From: Prostheceraeus crozeri
Taxonomy: Eukaryota > Platyhelminthes > Polycladida > Euryleptidae
Reading direction: 5' to 3'
DNA length: 64,000 nt
Assembly (NCBI GenBank): GCA_907163375.1
Contig: CAJQUW010009010.1
Location: 124,001 to 188,000, forward strand
Part shown: one piece after another, positions 10,233 through 22,586 of the stretch
Numbering within the stretch: the first letter of the stretch is position 1
Layout: the number at the start of each line of letters is the position of its first letter
The notes under the pieces: generated by a model
The model's database searches: none
The model's input: the letters and a program-made list of their open reading frames with translations, nothing else
What the model was told of the DNA's origin: nothing
Position numbers and translations under genes: made by a program

Positions 10233-12055
10233 TCAAATTGTGTGTAAATTTTCAACAATTGCACAACAGTACGGAACAAAAAGAATGCAGACGCCGAGTC
10301 GTACTACAAGATGGTAAAATATAACGCTGAGATCTAAAAGAGCGCTCTGGCATAATGGAGTATAAGATATGTACAGTAGGTGGTCTGTACTGGTTTTCAT
10401 AAACAACCGCTTTGCTGCGTCGACTCTACGCTCTTTCAACTGCGGAAACCCACGGCACTTACAGTTGCCCACGTGAAAATATTTTGGCAAAGAACACACA
10501 AGTTTGTGAACACGATTTTGAAATCGATCGATTTGGGTTTCCAGTGACACCGGCAATTTAAGAAAACACAGGAGGCATACTCGAAAACACTTCGTATCAA
10601 TGCACAATAAATAACAGTTAGCTCATGAGGGGAAAGTATAGGTCGAAGCAGTCGCATTCCATACAATCTCTGATTGGCGATCCTGAGGACATAATCAATG
10701 TGAGTATCCCACGAAAGCTTATTGTTCAAGAAAACGCCTAGCAATTTGAGTAAACCCACTTCTTGAACGTCAGGATGTTCTTCCGAGTGACAGTCCGTAA
10801 ACTTTTGAATAAACATTTTCCTCGATTTCGCGCAGTTTAAGGTCAGACCATGCGTTGCAGACCACTGGGATACGTGCTGGTGTTCAGACACAAAAGAGTT
10901 CAAAGACACATCGCGAAATACAGGAATGCAGTATGCAACATCATTGACATACTTCACTATTGATGTTGTGGATTGGACTGGTGACAAAGATGCTGCAACG
11001 ATGCAATAAAGGTACGGGCCAAATAACGAACCTTGAGGAACGCCTGATGGAACGTCTATGATAGTATCAACGCAGTCGCCAATCCTCACGGCTTGTGTGC
11101 GATTAGAGAGATAATTGTGCATCAGTCGGACAAAGCCAAGGGGCAAGTTGATTTCACTGAGTTTGTGAAGGATGACGTCGTCCGGAGCTTGTCGAACGCT
11201 TTCGTGTAATCATAGGATACGATTTGAACACCTCCAACATCATTCTTATCAAGCAAAAGAGTAGGATCATCGAGAAGTTTTAGAAGCGCTGCTGTGTGGA
11301 TGAACCGGGTGTACATCCAAATTGGTTGGAACTGAAGGCCTGGATTAATGTATGCTTGATAGATCCACGTAATACGAAATACTCAAACAGTTTCGCAGGC
11401 ACAGGTAACAAAGAAATTGGTCTGATGTTGTACAAATCGAAATGTCCGTGTTTGGGAATCGGTGAAACATGGCTATGCTTCCAAAGTGATGGCACAGACC
11501 TTTGTATGACGCACAAGTGGAATAGGTGTCACAGTGGACCTGCTATGATATGCGCGGTAGCTTTGTAAATAATTGTCGGCATGCGATCGCTCCCTGGGGC
11601 TTTCTTCTCTTTGATGTCACTCAACTGTTTCTGAACATCGATGCGGGAAATGTCTATTGACCAATCGACGTCATCAGGTTCAAGTGAATCAAGAGAATGT
11701 CCACTTAAGAAAACTTCTCCGAGGGCATGATTTATTAAATTGGTAGCGTTTTGAGGACCACCAAGTTGAGTACAAAGGCGATATATTGGATAAATGGACT
11801 TCGTTCCTCGGGTCTGATTCACAACTTGCCAAAGATTCTTAGGGTTGTCGTTGACGCGTTCAGACCAGTTCGTCTTTGCCTTCACAATTTCATTTTGCAC
11901 CTTAAGCTTCCAATAGTTGTAAGACTCGAAATCTCGTCGCCTGTAGGCATCCCATCTTCGTTGAATGAACATCTTGAGCAGAGGGGTAATCCAAGGTTTA
12001 TCCTTTGGAGCTAGCGAGACCGTGTGCTGTGGAATGTACGTGTTAACAAAATCAT
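10233..12055 (-). pseudogene. LINE ORF2 reverse transcriptase and C-terminal part, frameshifted
   Basis: Consecutive open pieces in different frames (about 11529-12014, 11280-11516, 11122-11316, 10436-11146, 10233-10607) carry one reverse transcriptase. Readable motifs: KKAPGSDRMP; SPIPKHG then YNIRPISLLP; QFGCTPGSSTQ; YDYTKAFDKL (motif A with its Asp); GVPQGSLFGP (motif B); KYVNDVAY (motif C); LTLNCAKSRKM; LLGVFLNNKLSWDTHI; FEYAS and DRFQNRVHKLVC in the C-terminal region. Motif C has Asn instead of the first catalytic Asp of the usual [YF]xDD (codon at 10943-10945). The frameshifts make it inactive. Confidence 0.85.
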
Positions 12056-12853
12056 TCAGGAGGTTGTGAAAAAATATACAGTTACTCTCACTTGAGTCAT
12101 CAGATTAAATAAACGGCTCCAGTTAATCTTGCTCATTTCCGAGACCAAAATACTCAGATTAGACCGTCGCACATCGAAGACCCGCTTCTTTACACAAGCT
12201 CGATCTAGATTAGAGCTATTATTAGGATACATCAAGACACAACGGTGATCGGAATTAGCAACTGTTGCTGTTACACAGATCTTGCAACGTGAACTTATCT
12301 CTTCACAAGCAAAAAATATATCAGGAATAGCCTCGCCACGGGTAGCTGAGGTCACAAGATTAACGATATTCAAATCATCCGCAAAAGAACAACCCATACG
12401 ATTAAAGTCATCGCCAATGACAACATGAAACTCGGGATGCTTCGATAGTCCAACATCGAAGTTCTCTACAATATAATGATTAATTTCATTGATGAATGAC
12501 ACAGTGCGGTTTGGAGTCACATAAATACACATTACAACAGTTTTCAACTGTGTAAAAATCAACCATACATCATCATTAACGTCTTTTGGTGAACTAGAAG
12601 TAAGAAATCGCTGAAACATGATATTGTTCTTTATAAAAATCACTCCTCCACCGCCACGGTGCGCAGATGATCTATCATTGCGAACAATAGTATATCCAGG
12701 AATATGCACGAGGGAATCCATTATCAAAGGGCTTAACCAAGTCTCGGTGAAGAGAAGCACATCTGGCGAAGTTGAACCTGCAACAGCGCGAACATCGTCG
12801 ATTTTTGGGAGAAGAGAACGCACATTAGCCAAAAGAAAGGAAGGCAAAAACAA
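12056..12853 (-). pseudogene. LINE ORF2 N-terminal part: endonuclease/exonuclease/phosphatase domain
   Basis: This domain nicks the target DNA to prime reverse transcription. Visible catalytic landmarks in order: ANVRSLLPKID (Asn), LLFTETWL (Glu), GYTIVRNDRSSAHRGGGG (substrate loop), VVIGDDFNRMG (Asp/Asn) and VANSDHRCVL (Asp/His). All are present, so the domain may have been functional. The frame ends at a frameshift near 12105; the missing continuation (HNLLNDFVN, then PWITPLL) is readable in the next frame. No convincing ATG was found at the start. Confidence 0.8.
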
Positions 12854-12892
12854 CTTATAAGTATTTTGACCATAACACTCGTTAAAAAAACT

Positions 12893-13627
12893 TTACCGAA
12901 AAGGAGCAGGAAAGTCATCACTTATCTTCACGTCGTCAACGAACAAATCACCCTTGTGGATATAGACCCTTTTCCCGTCGTTTTGTGGTTTTGCTTTTTC
13001 ATCATCTCTTCTTTGTCTTAATCGTTTCTCCTGCAGTTGTTGAATAGGTGTTAGATCTTTGTTTACATATACACGGGAAAAGTTCACGGATTGCTTCAAA
13101 GATTTTGAAGCTTTCAAAAAATCCCACTTCTTCTGCATACTGCGGAAAACGACTTTAATCGGACGGTTATATCCATTGCCTGGTTTGCCAATTCGTTGGA
13201 CACTCTGACAATCAACTTTGACACTCAGTGGGATATTGATAGCGTCAGCAATGCCATTTACAGCTGTTTCGGGATCTTGTGATTCTTCAACTCCTCTAAG
13301 GACCAGGTTGTTCTTGCGCATTTCGGCATCGTGCTTTTCAATTGCAGCGCCCTGGATTAAGACAGTTTTCTTCAATGCCTCTACCTCACTTTGCAATGAA
13401 AAGTTTTCAGCAACAAGAATATCTAACTTCTTGTTCATTTCAACAAGCATGTTATTAGACCACTGGTTACCGTCGTCAATCGAAACATCTGATTGAGTAG
13501 CATGTATGGAACTTCTGACCTTGATCAGAGCATCGATGAGTTGCGCCTTTGTCACATTACCATGTCGAAGCTGATTATCAGGCATATTCTCAATAGACAC
13601 GACATCCTTGCTGCCTTTCCTTGTCAT
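12893..13627 (-). CDS. LINE ORF1 protein (L1/CR1 ORF1-like, RNA-binding)
   Basis: An open frame of 244 codons. Proteins of this type coat the element RNA and act as nucleic-acid chaperones in the cytoplasmic RNP. Residues about 58-100 form a leucine-rich coiled coil; residues about 105-165 (RKNNLVLRGVEESQDPE onward, then QSVQRIGK and RPIKVVFRS) match the RRM-like core of L1/CR1 ORF1 proteins; residues 187-193 (VYVNKDLT) and the following basic stretch match the C-terminal domain. I chose the ATG at 13627 over upstream TTG codons. It lies about 40 bp upstream of the endonuclease frame, as in two-ORF LINEs. The frame is intact although ORF2 is not. Confidence 0.8.
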   Translation of the reverse strand: MTRKGSKDVVSIENMPDNQLRHGNVTKAQLIDALIKVRSSIHATQSDVSIDDGNQWSNNMLVEMNKKLDILVAENFSLQSEVEALKKTVLIQGAAIEKHDAEMRKNNLVLRGVEESQDPETAVNGIADAINIPLSVKVDCQSVQRIGKPGNGYNRPIKVVFRSMQKKWDFLKASKSLKQSVNFSRVYVNKDLTPIQQLQEKRLRQRRDDEKAKPQNDGKRVYIHKGDLFVDDVKISDDFPAPFR

Positions 13628-13640
13628 GATCAAATGCAAT

Positions 13641-15762
13641 GCAAAAAGAAAAAGTAAGAAATTGAACCAAGAACCTTGCAGTTGCGGGTCGAACGCCCTA
13701 TCACATGTGCCACAGCAGCTGATGACAAATGAACACGATCAGATTGATCTTGGTCCGAGAATTCTGATGACTTCTTGCATAACACCAACTGACCGCTTCA
13801 AGATCGATAGCCACGACAAACACCCAAGTTATGGAATTAGCAAGCAGAGAATTCACGTTGAATGAACACTGATCACAAGGGAGAAATCCCGAAATAGCGA
13901 AGCTGATCGACGAGAAGTCCGAACGGTGATGTCGGAAGTAAACGAAGAATCACGGAAGCTACTGATGCATATAAATTTCAGCGATGGTCGACAGATAGAT
14001 CACAAGATATTCCACACAGAATGACACTAATACGAGAGAGAAGATTCACACAACCGCAGCGTTAGACTGTTGGAACAGGGGAAGCTTTTATGAGATTGCT
14101 ATGTCATCGACAGGAAAATATTCGGTTACATCAACGTAATCCAAATTGTATGTGGCAAAACTTTTTCATAAGACGCACAAGTTGACGTGCTAAGTCTGCA
14201 TCTAAAAACATCATTCAACACTAGCAGTCAATTGCACCATCGTGGAATAGTTATTTCCAGAATAAATCTAATCTCAAGATAGTTTTTCCGTGGCTATTCC
14301 TTTGTGTATCCATCACCACTGATTGCAGGTTGGCTTATTCAAGTTGTTATGCCGCTTTGTGAAACCACCCAAAACCACGAGCCATTGACTGCGCGTCTTG
14401 ACTGCGTCATTTGTCAAACGTTGAACTGTTTAAACTATTTTTTTTCGTGACGTGAATAACAGGTCAATGTGAATTCTTTCGTTCGAAATGATGACAAGCG
14501 GAAATGAGTGGACGCACGACAGCGGCCCATTGAGGATTTTATCGACTTGGAAGCGGCAAATTTCAGGACTACGAGTGGAAGGGAGAGAGAGATGAGAAAG
14601 AATACCAAACGAAGAGAAAACGACGAGAATGAGAGAATGAAAAAAAAGAAAAAAGAAAACGCAATTTAAAGCTGGCAGTGGAAAAGATGAGAAAAAATTA
14701 ACTAAAAAGATGAAGAAGAGCACTTGAAGATCGAAGGACAGTGATGCGAATGCAAAAAAAAAAGAACTGGAGGCGGTTTGCCTTGAAAACTGGAGCACTT
14801 TTGGAACCTAGTTGTGCAAGGTTGTCGGTATCTTTCACTGAGGCAAGGAGCTCGTCTGTCCGGGAAGCCGAAGTGACTCGGTCGGTATGGTCGCAATTTG
14901 ACAGGTAGGCCCTCCGGCTATGGTTTTTCAGAAGGTGGAAAAAGTTTGATAATCTGAATTAATTCTTCAATTTCAGTTACAAGTTTCGAACCCTGCCTTT
15001 CCATTCTTTTTCGATATCATTGACCTCGTTATGAGGTGCCAATTGAAAAAACATTTCTTACAAACAAAGCCTCCGTCACCTTTAAACCGCACAAAACTTC
15101 AACCTTGCAAGCTCCATTAAAAATCAGCGAGTTAAGTTGAAAAATTCCCTATTCTTCGCACGGATTCCATCATTTATTATAAACCTATAAATTTTATCAG
15201 AGATTAACTCAGATCTGGAATAAAGCTTATAGATAATTGTTATTCTGCGTTTATTAAATGTTAATTGCTTATTCCTTATAAGATTCTGTTGCAAGAATAT
15301 TCAATCGACTTTCATTGTGTTTTCAGGAATCTCCTAGGGGTTTTGATGCTGGATTAGTCCATCCATGCACATTTACTGAGAAGATTAATGAAGTCATGAA
15401 ACACAACAAAGAATCATGGAACGATGTCTGAATCAATTCAATGAAAGACTAATTCGAAAGTCAAAGAACTCTTATTTTCTGTTGAATGAAAATCTTCAAG
15501 GAAAGATTGTGGGCGTTCTTTTGGATTATTCTTCTTAATGACTTAAATAGTATCATGAAACAATGTTTTAGTTACTTTTGAGTCGTCACTGCAGAAATCT
15601 GATGAGTGAAATATTGATAAATGTAATGACAAATAAATAGCATGTCCCTACGTGCCATATTCCCTTGCAACGTCAAACACGACAAATGGCGCACAACTGT
15701 AAACAAAATTGCTTACTCCGTACCAATTGAAGCACCTATGGAATTAAAATGTCTGCTTGTCT
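13641..15762. other. No gene recognised; contains a polypurine tract
   Basis: No coding exon, RNA gene or bounded repeat seen. About 14575-14662 is nearly pure A/G on the plus strand (GAGAGAGA and AAAAAAGAAAAAAG runs), which keeps the opposite strand open for about 120 codons without any protein-like composition. Confidence 0.5.
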
Positions 15763-15770
15763 CGCTAAGG

Positions 15771-16295
15771 CAGGGGTTCCCCACCTGGGGTACGCGTAAA
15801 CTCCTTGATGGTATACGCGAAGGAATTTTGAGGGGTGTACAGAATATGGGAGATTTACTATAATTCAATTTTACTTTCATTACTTTCCTGTTCATGGGTC
15901 AGTTGAACTGTGAAACTTTGTGCGCATTCCGTATTGGATTGTCGTCATCTGGCGTTGAAGCAACCGTTGCTAATTAGCGACCACCAACTCGACCCCAACC
16001 ACATGCTTGCATGAATCCGGATTCTCCACCATCATGGTAATGATTAAAGGCAAACCAATAGCTTGTTTGATGTTGGAGCATGGCTTTCCCTCGCTTGTGT
16101 TGCTACACAAGCACGCATCAGTTGCGCATAGTTAAATTTTTGTGTTATTCAATTACGAATTTCTACGGGTAATTAAATTTTAGCATGATTGAATTCTTGC
16201 TATTTTTATATGTTAAGTGAGGGTACGCGGAATAATGAAAAATCCTATGATCTTCTACTTTTGGGTGTGCAACATGAGAAGGTTGGGACCCCCTG
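15771..16295 (+). mobile_element. Non-autonomous hAT element (MITE) with 8-bp target duplication
   Basis: Left terminus CAGGGGTTCCCCACCTGGGG; the right terminus read inward is CAGGGGGTCCCAACCTTCTC. The flanking octamers CGCTAAGG (15763-15770) and CGCTAAAG (16296-16303) are a hAT-type 8-bp target duplication with one mismatch. The interior (525 bp) has no transposase frame. Terminal sequence and duplication length both fit the hAT superfamily. Confidence 0.85.
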
Positions 16296-16303
16296 CGCTA
16301 AAG

Positions 16304-18489
16304 CTTCGTGTTGACGTACGTCCTTCATCCCAGCAGCTTTCTATCACTCCATTGATCACTAACTTCCATGCTGATCCTTGAATGAACATCCATTGATCCT
16401 AACTCTCGCACGCCTTAAGATTGGTAGAGTTCTCGAGATCTCGAGATTGACTTTACTAGTCTACATGCACTCAAGACATGCTGACTGGAGTGGACCTAAA
16501 CTAGCATATACGTGGCAAAGACCATCCATTTTTGGACATGCAAAGTCCTTTACAATCAAATTGTCATAGAAACATACCTACTTACTACGAGCGGATTTTT
16601 TTTGAATAACTTCCGTCAATTGCTGATGAGCTAGATGACGAATATTGTATGTTGTAAACATCGTAGTTAGCTTTCATGGGAAAATGAATAAGTATTAATC
16701 TTTAAAAGCATTTGCTAAAATAATTGCAAAACCTTCGATCAGACTCATTCATTTTTGTGCATGTAGAATGAAATTAAATTGCTCGAGTAAGACTGAAATT
16801 ATTGAAATCCAAGAGTCAAGTCCAAAATTCAAATTTGCAAAATTGATAAAAGGGCTGAGAAAAGAATTGTGCCACTACACTATTGACGAGGCATAGATTT
16901 TGAATACTGATAGCAGGGATCGTTGCTCTCGATCAAACGCGCACAATGATCCTGAGAAATAGCTATATGTGGTCCACTGGCTGTTAAGTATATTTAAATT
17001 GTCAAAAGTTGGAAAATCAGCAACTCTAAAAACTTACAGGAAAATTTTCATCGCAACCTCATGGCTCCTCTTTCTTTCCGTACCGACCAATGATGATCCA
17101 TTCAACAAACGATTTACACAAGCCGGTCAATTCACATCGGACGTGGCGCGGTGCTTCCAACAAAAATGCATGTTCTTACCGAACCACGTAGCGAGGGGCG
17201 GAAGAGGGGAAAGGAGAGGGGGCAACTACAGATACCATATAATTATGGAAACTTCTTATTGCTAAAGAATTAATAATTAGGATGACGCATTAAGGCGTGA
17301 AGCGTGCTTTGGGATGTCACTGATAAATTTTTGATACTACATTGTAAACCGTAGAGCGACACTTATCTTACAAAATTGCTGACAAACTCAACCGACGATT
17401 GTCACCTCCAGTATCCTGCAATATCCGACGAATTTGTAGGTTCTCCACCGACATCGAAACAGATGCTTTGTATGCAAATTAACTAAACAAAAACTGTTGA
17501 ATATTGATTGATTTTTTCGATTAGTAATTGCTTGACTTTTGGGCAATCTGTGTTATTGTGTGGCAAAACCATGATTTATTTTGACATAATTTAATTAATT
17601 ACCTATATTTTTGATAAGATTTAGGCTATAGTTCATTGCTATTCATTTTGTTGCTTTTTGTCAGATATTGTAGGTGTTCACTGGCAATTGTCAGTCAACG
17701 GTTTACAGTGTAGGCCGTTTACATTAATAAATGTTCAAGATCTCCAATTGCGTTTTTACAAATTATGACTTGTGCTTTGGTTAAATTCATACAAATACTG
17801 CTTCATGTTGAAATTCAAATGTTCTCTCCTTTCTGTTCCTCATACATGTCATTTTCATTTCTTTACATTTTATACAGTGTACATTTTTCCCTTCATTTCA
17901 CGTGTACACATTTCATCGCTTTATGCAAATGTAGAATAATCATCTTTGCCATCATTCTGTATTTGTACAAGTCATCATGTATCATCTCATGTTCGTGTTC
18001 TCTCTTTTGAGAAAAAAAACGATTTGATATTTTGATGATTAACATATTCACATTCCTTGTGTTACATGCATTCGAATGAGCCCAAACAAGACACCATTAT
18101 ATGACATTTTCCCGAGATAGTTAAATGACACACTCAGCTTTCAACATTTTCATGAAATCAGATGTAACATTTCAGGCATAATGACTCGAAAATGATGTCT
18201 AATAAACGACACATTTTCGAGGAAATACAAATACATTTTACATTAGATCTACGAGCGTGAACAATGTTTGACGTAATCAGGTTGCTAGATCTGCAAGTTT
18301 CATTCGACAAGGATAGGTCGCTGATGATACAGGCCTCTAACTCTACAAAACACAAAGGCGATTAGCCGATGTGGTCACGGGTTGTTAGAGTGCACCGTAC
18401 TTCCCGCATTGAGTTTCACAGATTATCTTATCCATTTGATCTTGTCTGCAGTTTTTTCGATTCGGTGCTTGACAAATCTACGACTCGAG
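16304..18489. other. No gene recognised
   Basis: About 2.2 kb without a supportable gene or bounded repeat. Short open frames (for example 16969-17265 plus and 17765-18010 plus) are low-complexity or pyrimidine-rich and are not called. Confidence 0.45.
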
Positions 18490-19110
18490 ATGCTTGCGAA
18501 ACAAAGAAAGATTGAGGATGAAAATAGGCGATTTAACGTCGAATGGGAGGAGGAATTCTTCGTAATTGAAGATAACAAGTCATGTGTATGTTTAATTTGT
18601 GACAGTCGCACGAAAGTGTTCAAGAAGAAGAATATTTCTGATCACATCATATCAAAGAATGGGGCACACGACGAGAGGTATCACAAAACACTCCACTGCG
18701 GTCAGCCAGGTTAGCCAATTTGAAGATTGGTAGAGAATCACGGAAACGTTTATTGACGTCGCTTAAGTTTCCATCCTCTCTGAGAAGGCAACTTCAGCTT
18801 CTTTCAAAATTTCATGGGTTGTGGCAAAAGCAAAGAAACCGTTTTCTGAAGTCGAATTAATTAAAAGTGTTGCGAAGTGCTCGTTGAAGAAACTACTGAC
18901 CACCAAAAATTGATCCCCCTGTCAGTTGACACCGCTACTCGTCGTGTACCGTCTTGTATCACCGACATCGATCAGCAGACATCACAAAAAATAAGAAAGT
19001 TTAAGGCGATCTCAATAGCTGCCGATGAAAGCGCCGACATCCGCGACAGCGCTCAGTGTTGCATATTTTTTTCGTGGTGTCGACGATGAAGGATGTCTTG
19101 CATGGAAAAT
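18490..19110 (+). pseudogene. hAT transposase remnant (GTF2IRD2/ZBED5-like)
   Basis: From the ATG at 18490 the frame reads a BED-type zinc-finger N-terminus: KQRKIEDENRRFNVEWEEEF, then CVCLICDS (Cys pair) and a DHIISKNGAHDERY-like His region, as in the hAT-derived GTF2IRD2/ZBED5 proteins. After a stop near 18714, VVAKAKKPFSEVELIK is readable in another frame, then KFKAISIAADESADIRDSAQ, matching the hAT strand with the first catalytic Asp. RGVDDEG follows after a further one-base shift in a run of seven T. The rest of the catalytic domain is missing. Inactive fragment. Confidence 0.75.
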
Positions 19111-19444
19111 TCGAACCTAATTTCAATAAACTTTCCACCGAAATGCAAGCGCATTCTTCACATTGATATTCTTTCTTTTTGCGATCAATTGGGTTTCGTT
19201 CGTTCAATCAATGATTGTTTTCTATCTAATAAATGATGAAATCTAATAAGATATTTTAGTTTGCTTAAAATCTAATAAATAGCAAACTCTATAGTTAGGG
19301 ATCCAATAATAAAATGAAGCAATTAAAATGGCAGTTTTGATACTACTATTCGTATGTAGAGGATGATAATTCTAAAATGCGGCCCCCTGGGTTAACTTAA
19401 AGTTTTGCGGAACCCTGGGTTATATATAGCAAATACAATACGCA

Positions 19445-19735
19445 CGAACTTTCAATGCGCGATATTGTCAAGCCCAAGAAGAAACAGCTAAAAAGCACAA
19501 GCATTTCGTCTTTGAAATATTCTGAATTGAATTGAATTTTGATAAAAGGTTAGAACTCCATACTCCTATCATACAGTTCCCCTAAGATTTAAATCAAAAT
19601 ATTAATTCTTATAACTTGATTTGTATATTCAGCATTAATAGAAGACCCAAGTTTTGTATAGAAAACCCAAATTTTTTATCACTTACTCAATGTCGACACA
19701 AAACCCAATGTTCAACTTTGCACCCAGTGACAACA
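19445..19735 (+). repeat. Dispersed repeat R3, copy 1
   Basis: Collinear with 53965-54272. Shared landmarks: GAACTTTCAATGCGCG, TTTGAAATATTCTG, CCCAAGTTTTGTATAGAAAA and ACCCAATGTTCAA/ACCCAAGGTCAAA. About 290 bp, non-coding, no clear termini. Confidence 0.65.
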
Positions 19736-19793
19736 GATATGCAACAAATCAAGGTAATTTTATATATCAAGTTCCTGTAGATATCTGACAGGA

Positions 19794-20252
19794 TACACTA
19801 GGTAACCTTGCCACGCGTAATTCACGCGCAACTACGGACCCAACATCCCGTGGCATCCGTGGTTAAGGGAATTTTATATTTACACACGCGCACACACCCG
19901 CACTGCACTATGAGTCAGGAATCACTTGATCTGATGCTGTCAAGGCACGGAGAATGTTTATGAATACGGGCGGGCGAGCGCTTATAGTTTACTCGTCGTA
20001 TGTGGTTGCCGCTTGAACCACGGATGAACCGCCAAGCATGTTCTGTCTTCCCTGAGAATGAAATTGAGGTCCCATCACCTTGCCTAGCCTCTGATACATA
20101 GTGACACATGAGACGCAAAGTATATATAACAGGACTGCCGACACACGTTGCAGGAATATCACGCGTAGCCACGGATGTTTAGGGTCATGTGTAATTACGT
20201 GTAGTTTACGCGTGAGTTACGCTTAATTGAGTGTGGCATGTCACCTAGTGTA
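19794..20252. mobile_element. TA-flanked MITE with CACTAGGT inverted termini
   Basis: Left GATACACTAGGTAACCTTGCCAC and the reverse complement of the right end GATACACTAGGTGACATGCCAC match at 20 of about 23 positions. The termini continue as imperfect GC-richer inverted repeats containing ACGCG motifs. If TA is the target duplication, the element proper starts at CACTAGGT. The 3-bp duplication expected for a plant-type CACTA element is absent (ATA versus TAT). No coding capacity. Confidence 0.65.
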
Positions 20253-20527
20253 TCAGCTTGATTTGTTGAATTATGAATATGTCGCGTTTTGAAAGCTACC
20301 GTTTTGAGGAAAGCATGCACTTCTCTATCTTCACATGCATGAAAATATATCTTCTACCAGGCAAACTTGGAATTTGGTGGAATATTGGATGATACGCAGT
20401 ACAACAATATCTTGTTTCATAATTAACCGCAATAGGCTATCATTTTAAAATTCATAGCAGAATTTTGCGGTTAATGAAAAGTTGGAAAAATGGGTGTGTA
20501 GCGTTTTGAAAAATCACTCATCATATA

Positions 20528-21566
20528 CACTGTAAATCGCTCAATACTAATCACATACGAAGGATGCATACCAAAATATTTTTTTGGTATATTTCTGTAT
20601 TCTCTTGGTATATATTTGTATGCTTTTCGTATTTTATTTCAAATGTGGTTTGCTTTACATACTAAAGCCATACCAGCACAATGTTAAAAGAAAGCTTAAA
20701 TCATTTCCAAAGTATGTTGATTTAAGGCCCTTTGTCAATAAAGATCACACTAATGTTACTACTGTTCTGTAAGTAGTGAGATAATGACATTCAAACGTCA
20801 TACTTTCAATAATTACCGGTAATTCTATTTTAGTACACGCAAGTCTAAGGTATTTCATGAATAATCAATAAGTATTCAATCATCAACAATTATGCATTAT
20901 GTAATTTTAAAATTAAGCACATTATCAATCCGAAATAAAAACACATTATAATTCATGAACGCAAAAAATAGTTATGTTTGAGATATATAACTCAACATGA
21001 TTGCACGAAAAATAGCGTTTGAATGAATTGATGTTAATCAACTCGGCCCATAAAGTAGAGCTAATTAAACGTCCTGTTAATGTTGCTAGACATGTAGCAT
21101 CGGCCGCATAGTCGTGGAACATAAAATCACAATAGATCTAATGTACTCAAATATCACTTTATCAAACAAAAAATTTTCACCAATTGTATTACCGAAAAAA
21201 GTAATTTGACAGTAGTATGTAATACATACATTTTTTTGCTTTGTGACTTGAAGCTGCACATACCAAATGGATACCAGAGTCATACGAATAAGGATGAATT
21301 TGCATCGGGTCTCGTATATAAAACATACCAACAATTCGTATTTCAGTGTAAAATATCCAATCACAGATAGAATAGTTCGTATCGCTACATACCAATCACA
21401 TACGAAGGTAAATGAGATTTGGTATGAAAAATATACCAGATCTCTGTAAACATACGAGAATCTCGTATCAGATGTTAGTTTCAAATTGTATGTAATTTTG
21501 GTATATGTTTGTATGTAATTTTGGTATATGTTTGTATGTAATTTTCGTATCAAGCGATTTACAGTG
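20528..21566 (+). mobile_element. TA-flanked MITE family 'A/B/C', copy B (uninterrupted)
   Basis: Termini CACTGTAAATCGCT in inverted orientation flanked by TA (20526-20527 and 21567-21568). It is 1039 bp and collinear with copy A (reverse) and copy C. The interior carries many GGTATG, CATACC and TCGTATG motifs, most densely in the 200 bp next to the right end, where GGTATATGTTTGTATGTAAT occurs twice in tandem. No conserved protein frame. Confidence 0.8.
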
Positions 21567-21568
21567 TA

Positions 21569-22582
21569 GAATTACAGTTCCCTGTAGTGATATAACATTT
21601 GGTATGCTGTTCTGGCACTAATTATTTTGTAACACAACACTCCTGATTCCATTGGCTGACTCAAATAACTCCTTCTACAATTTTTCCATCGTTAATTACA
21701 TGCCATGCATCAAATAATTTTGAATCAGCCCGAAAACGTGTAATATTGCAACACAACCGCGGCAGACATCACATGATTTGTATTACGCATATTATCCTGG
21801 AAGTGAGAGCTGAGTTTCAACTTCAAAATGTCTGTTTGAAAATCGGATTGCATTTTCCACTCCGATTGATATGCGGTCCTAAAATTTCTTCCGAAAAGAA
21901 GTTTAATTCATTAAAATGCATTCATGAGTTGCAAAATCATCATGTGTGCACCACACCTACTCTCTTGGGTAGCACTCTAAAAGACCCGAATATTACTGAC
22001 GCTGGAAACGTAAACCGGTCTGATTTATTCTTCTGCAAACTTTTATCGTTTTTTGGATTCAGACAGAATAGGAAAAGTTTGAAATGTGACATTTTTATGT
22101 CACTGGCATATTTCATTTCAAACACACTTTTATGCACCTGATGGTAATCAGAAATTTCTGTTCAACAAGATCACAAATCGATTTTCACGAGCTTTCTTTT
22201 GAATACGAGCAGTCGAACATTTTGAGTGTTTGTCTTTGGCGAACTGCGATGCATTTTGTACGAGATATTATCAATAATTATATATTTATCCTATAAATAT
22301 TTGGTCTCTAATGAACCATTTCAGCTTAGAATTATGATAGAAAGTGTATCTGCATTGAGGAATAGTTGACGGTCGAGCAATAAATAGTTGACAGGCTTTC
22401 TGCAGTTAAAAGTTACGACTTCTGCTTGTTTTCAGCTCTTCGCATGAGTCTTCATTTTTTCAAATACTCCAATGTTTGCAGTGGTACCTAAACGATAGCG
22501 ACTTCCACTGGTTCATTATTGCTAGTTTCCGATCGTGTCAGTGTGCCTATTTTGCCAAGATTCAAAATGCATTAATTTCTCT
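21569..22582. other. No gene recognised
   Basis: A 131-codon plus-strand open frame (21746-22141) has no recognisable motif. Nothing else supportable. Confidence 0.45.
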
Positions 22583-22586
22583 TTAA

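Larger units (their letters stand above)
10150..13640 (-). mobile_element. CR1/Jockey-like LINE, broken copy 1
   Basis: Minus-strand non-LTR retrotransposon with the order ORF1 (coiled coil plus RNA-binding fold), apurinic-type endonuclease, reverse transcriptase, C-terminal region. Ends are approximate because neither a target duplication nor a clear 3' tail was identified. At least four frameshifts interrupt ORF2 while ORF1 is open. A second, shorter copy of the same family lies at 44867-45650 on the plus strand, sharing an unusual YVND active-site motif. Confidence 0.85.

Noticed and set aside
10233..10607. Independent small secreted protein
   Set aside because: It contains DRFQNRVHKLVC and follows the RT domain; it is the frameshifted LINE C-terminus.
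14430..14798. 122-codon hydrophobic, Phe/Ser-rich minus-strand frame
   Set aside because: Arises from a polypurine tract on the plus strand; no motif or conserved context.
19794..20252. Plant-type CACTA element
   Set aside because: Ends contain CACTA but the flanking triplets differ (ATA/TAT) and TA duplication fits better; no TNPD-like gene.
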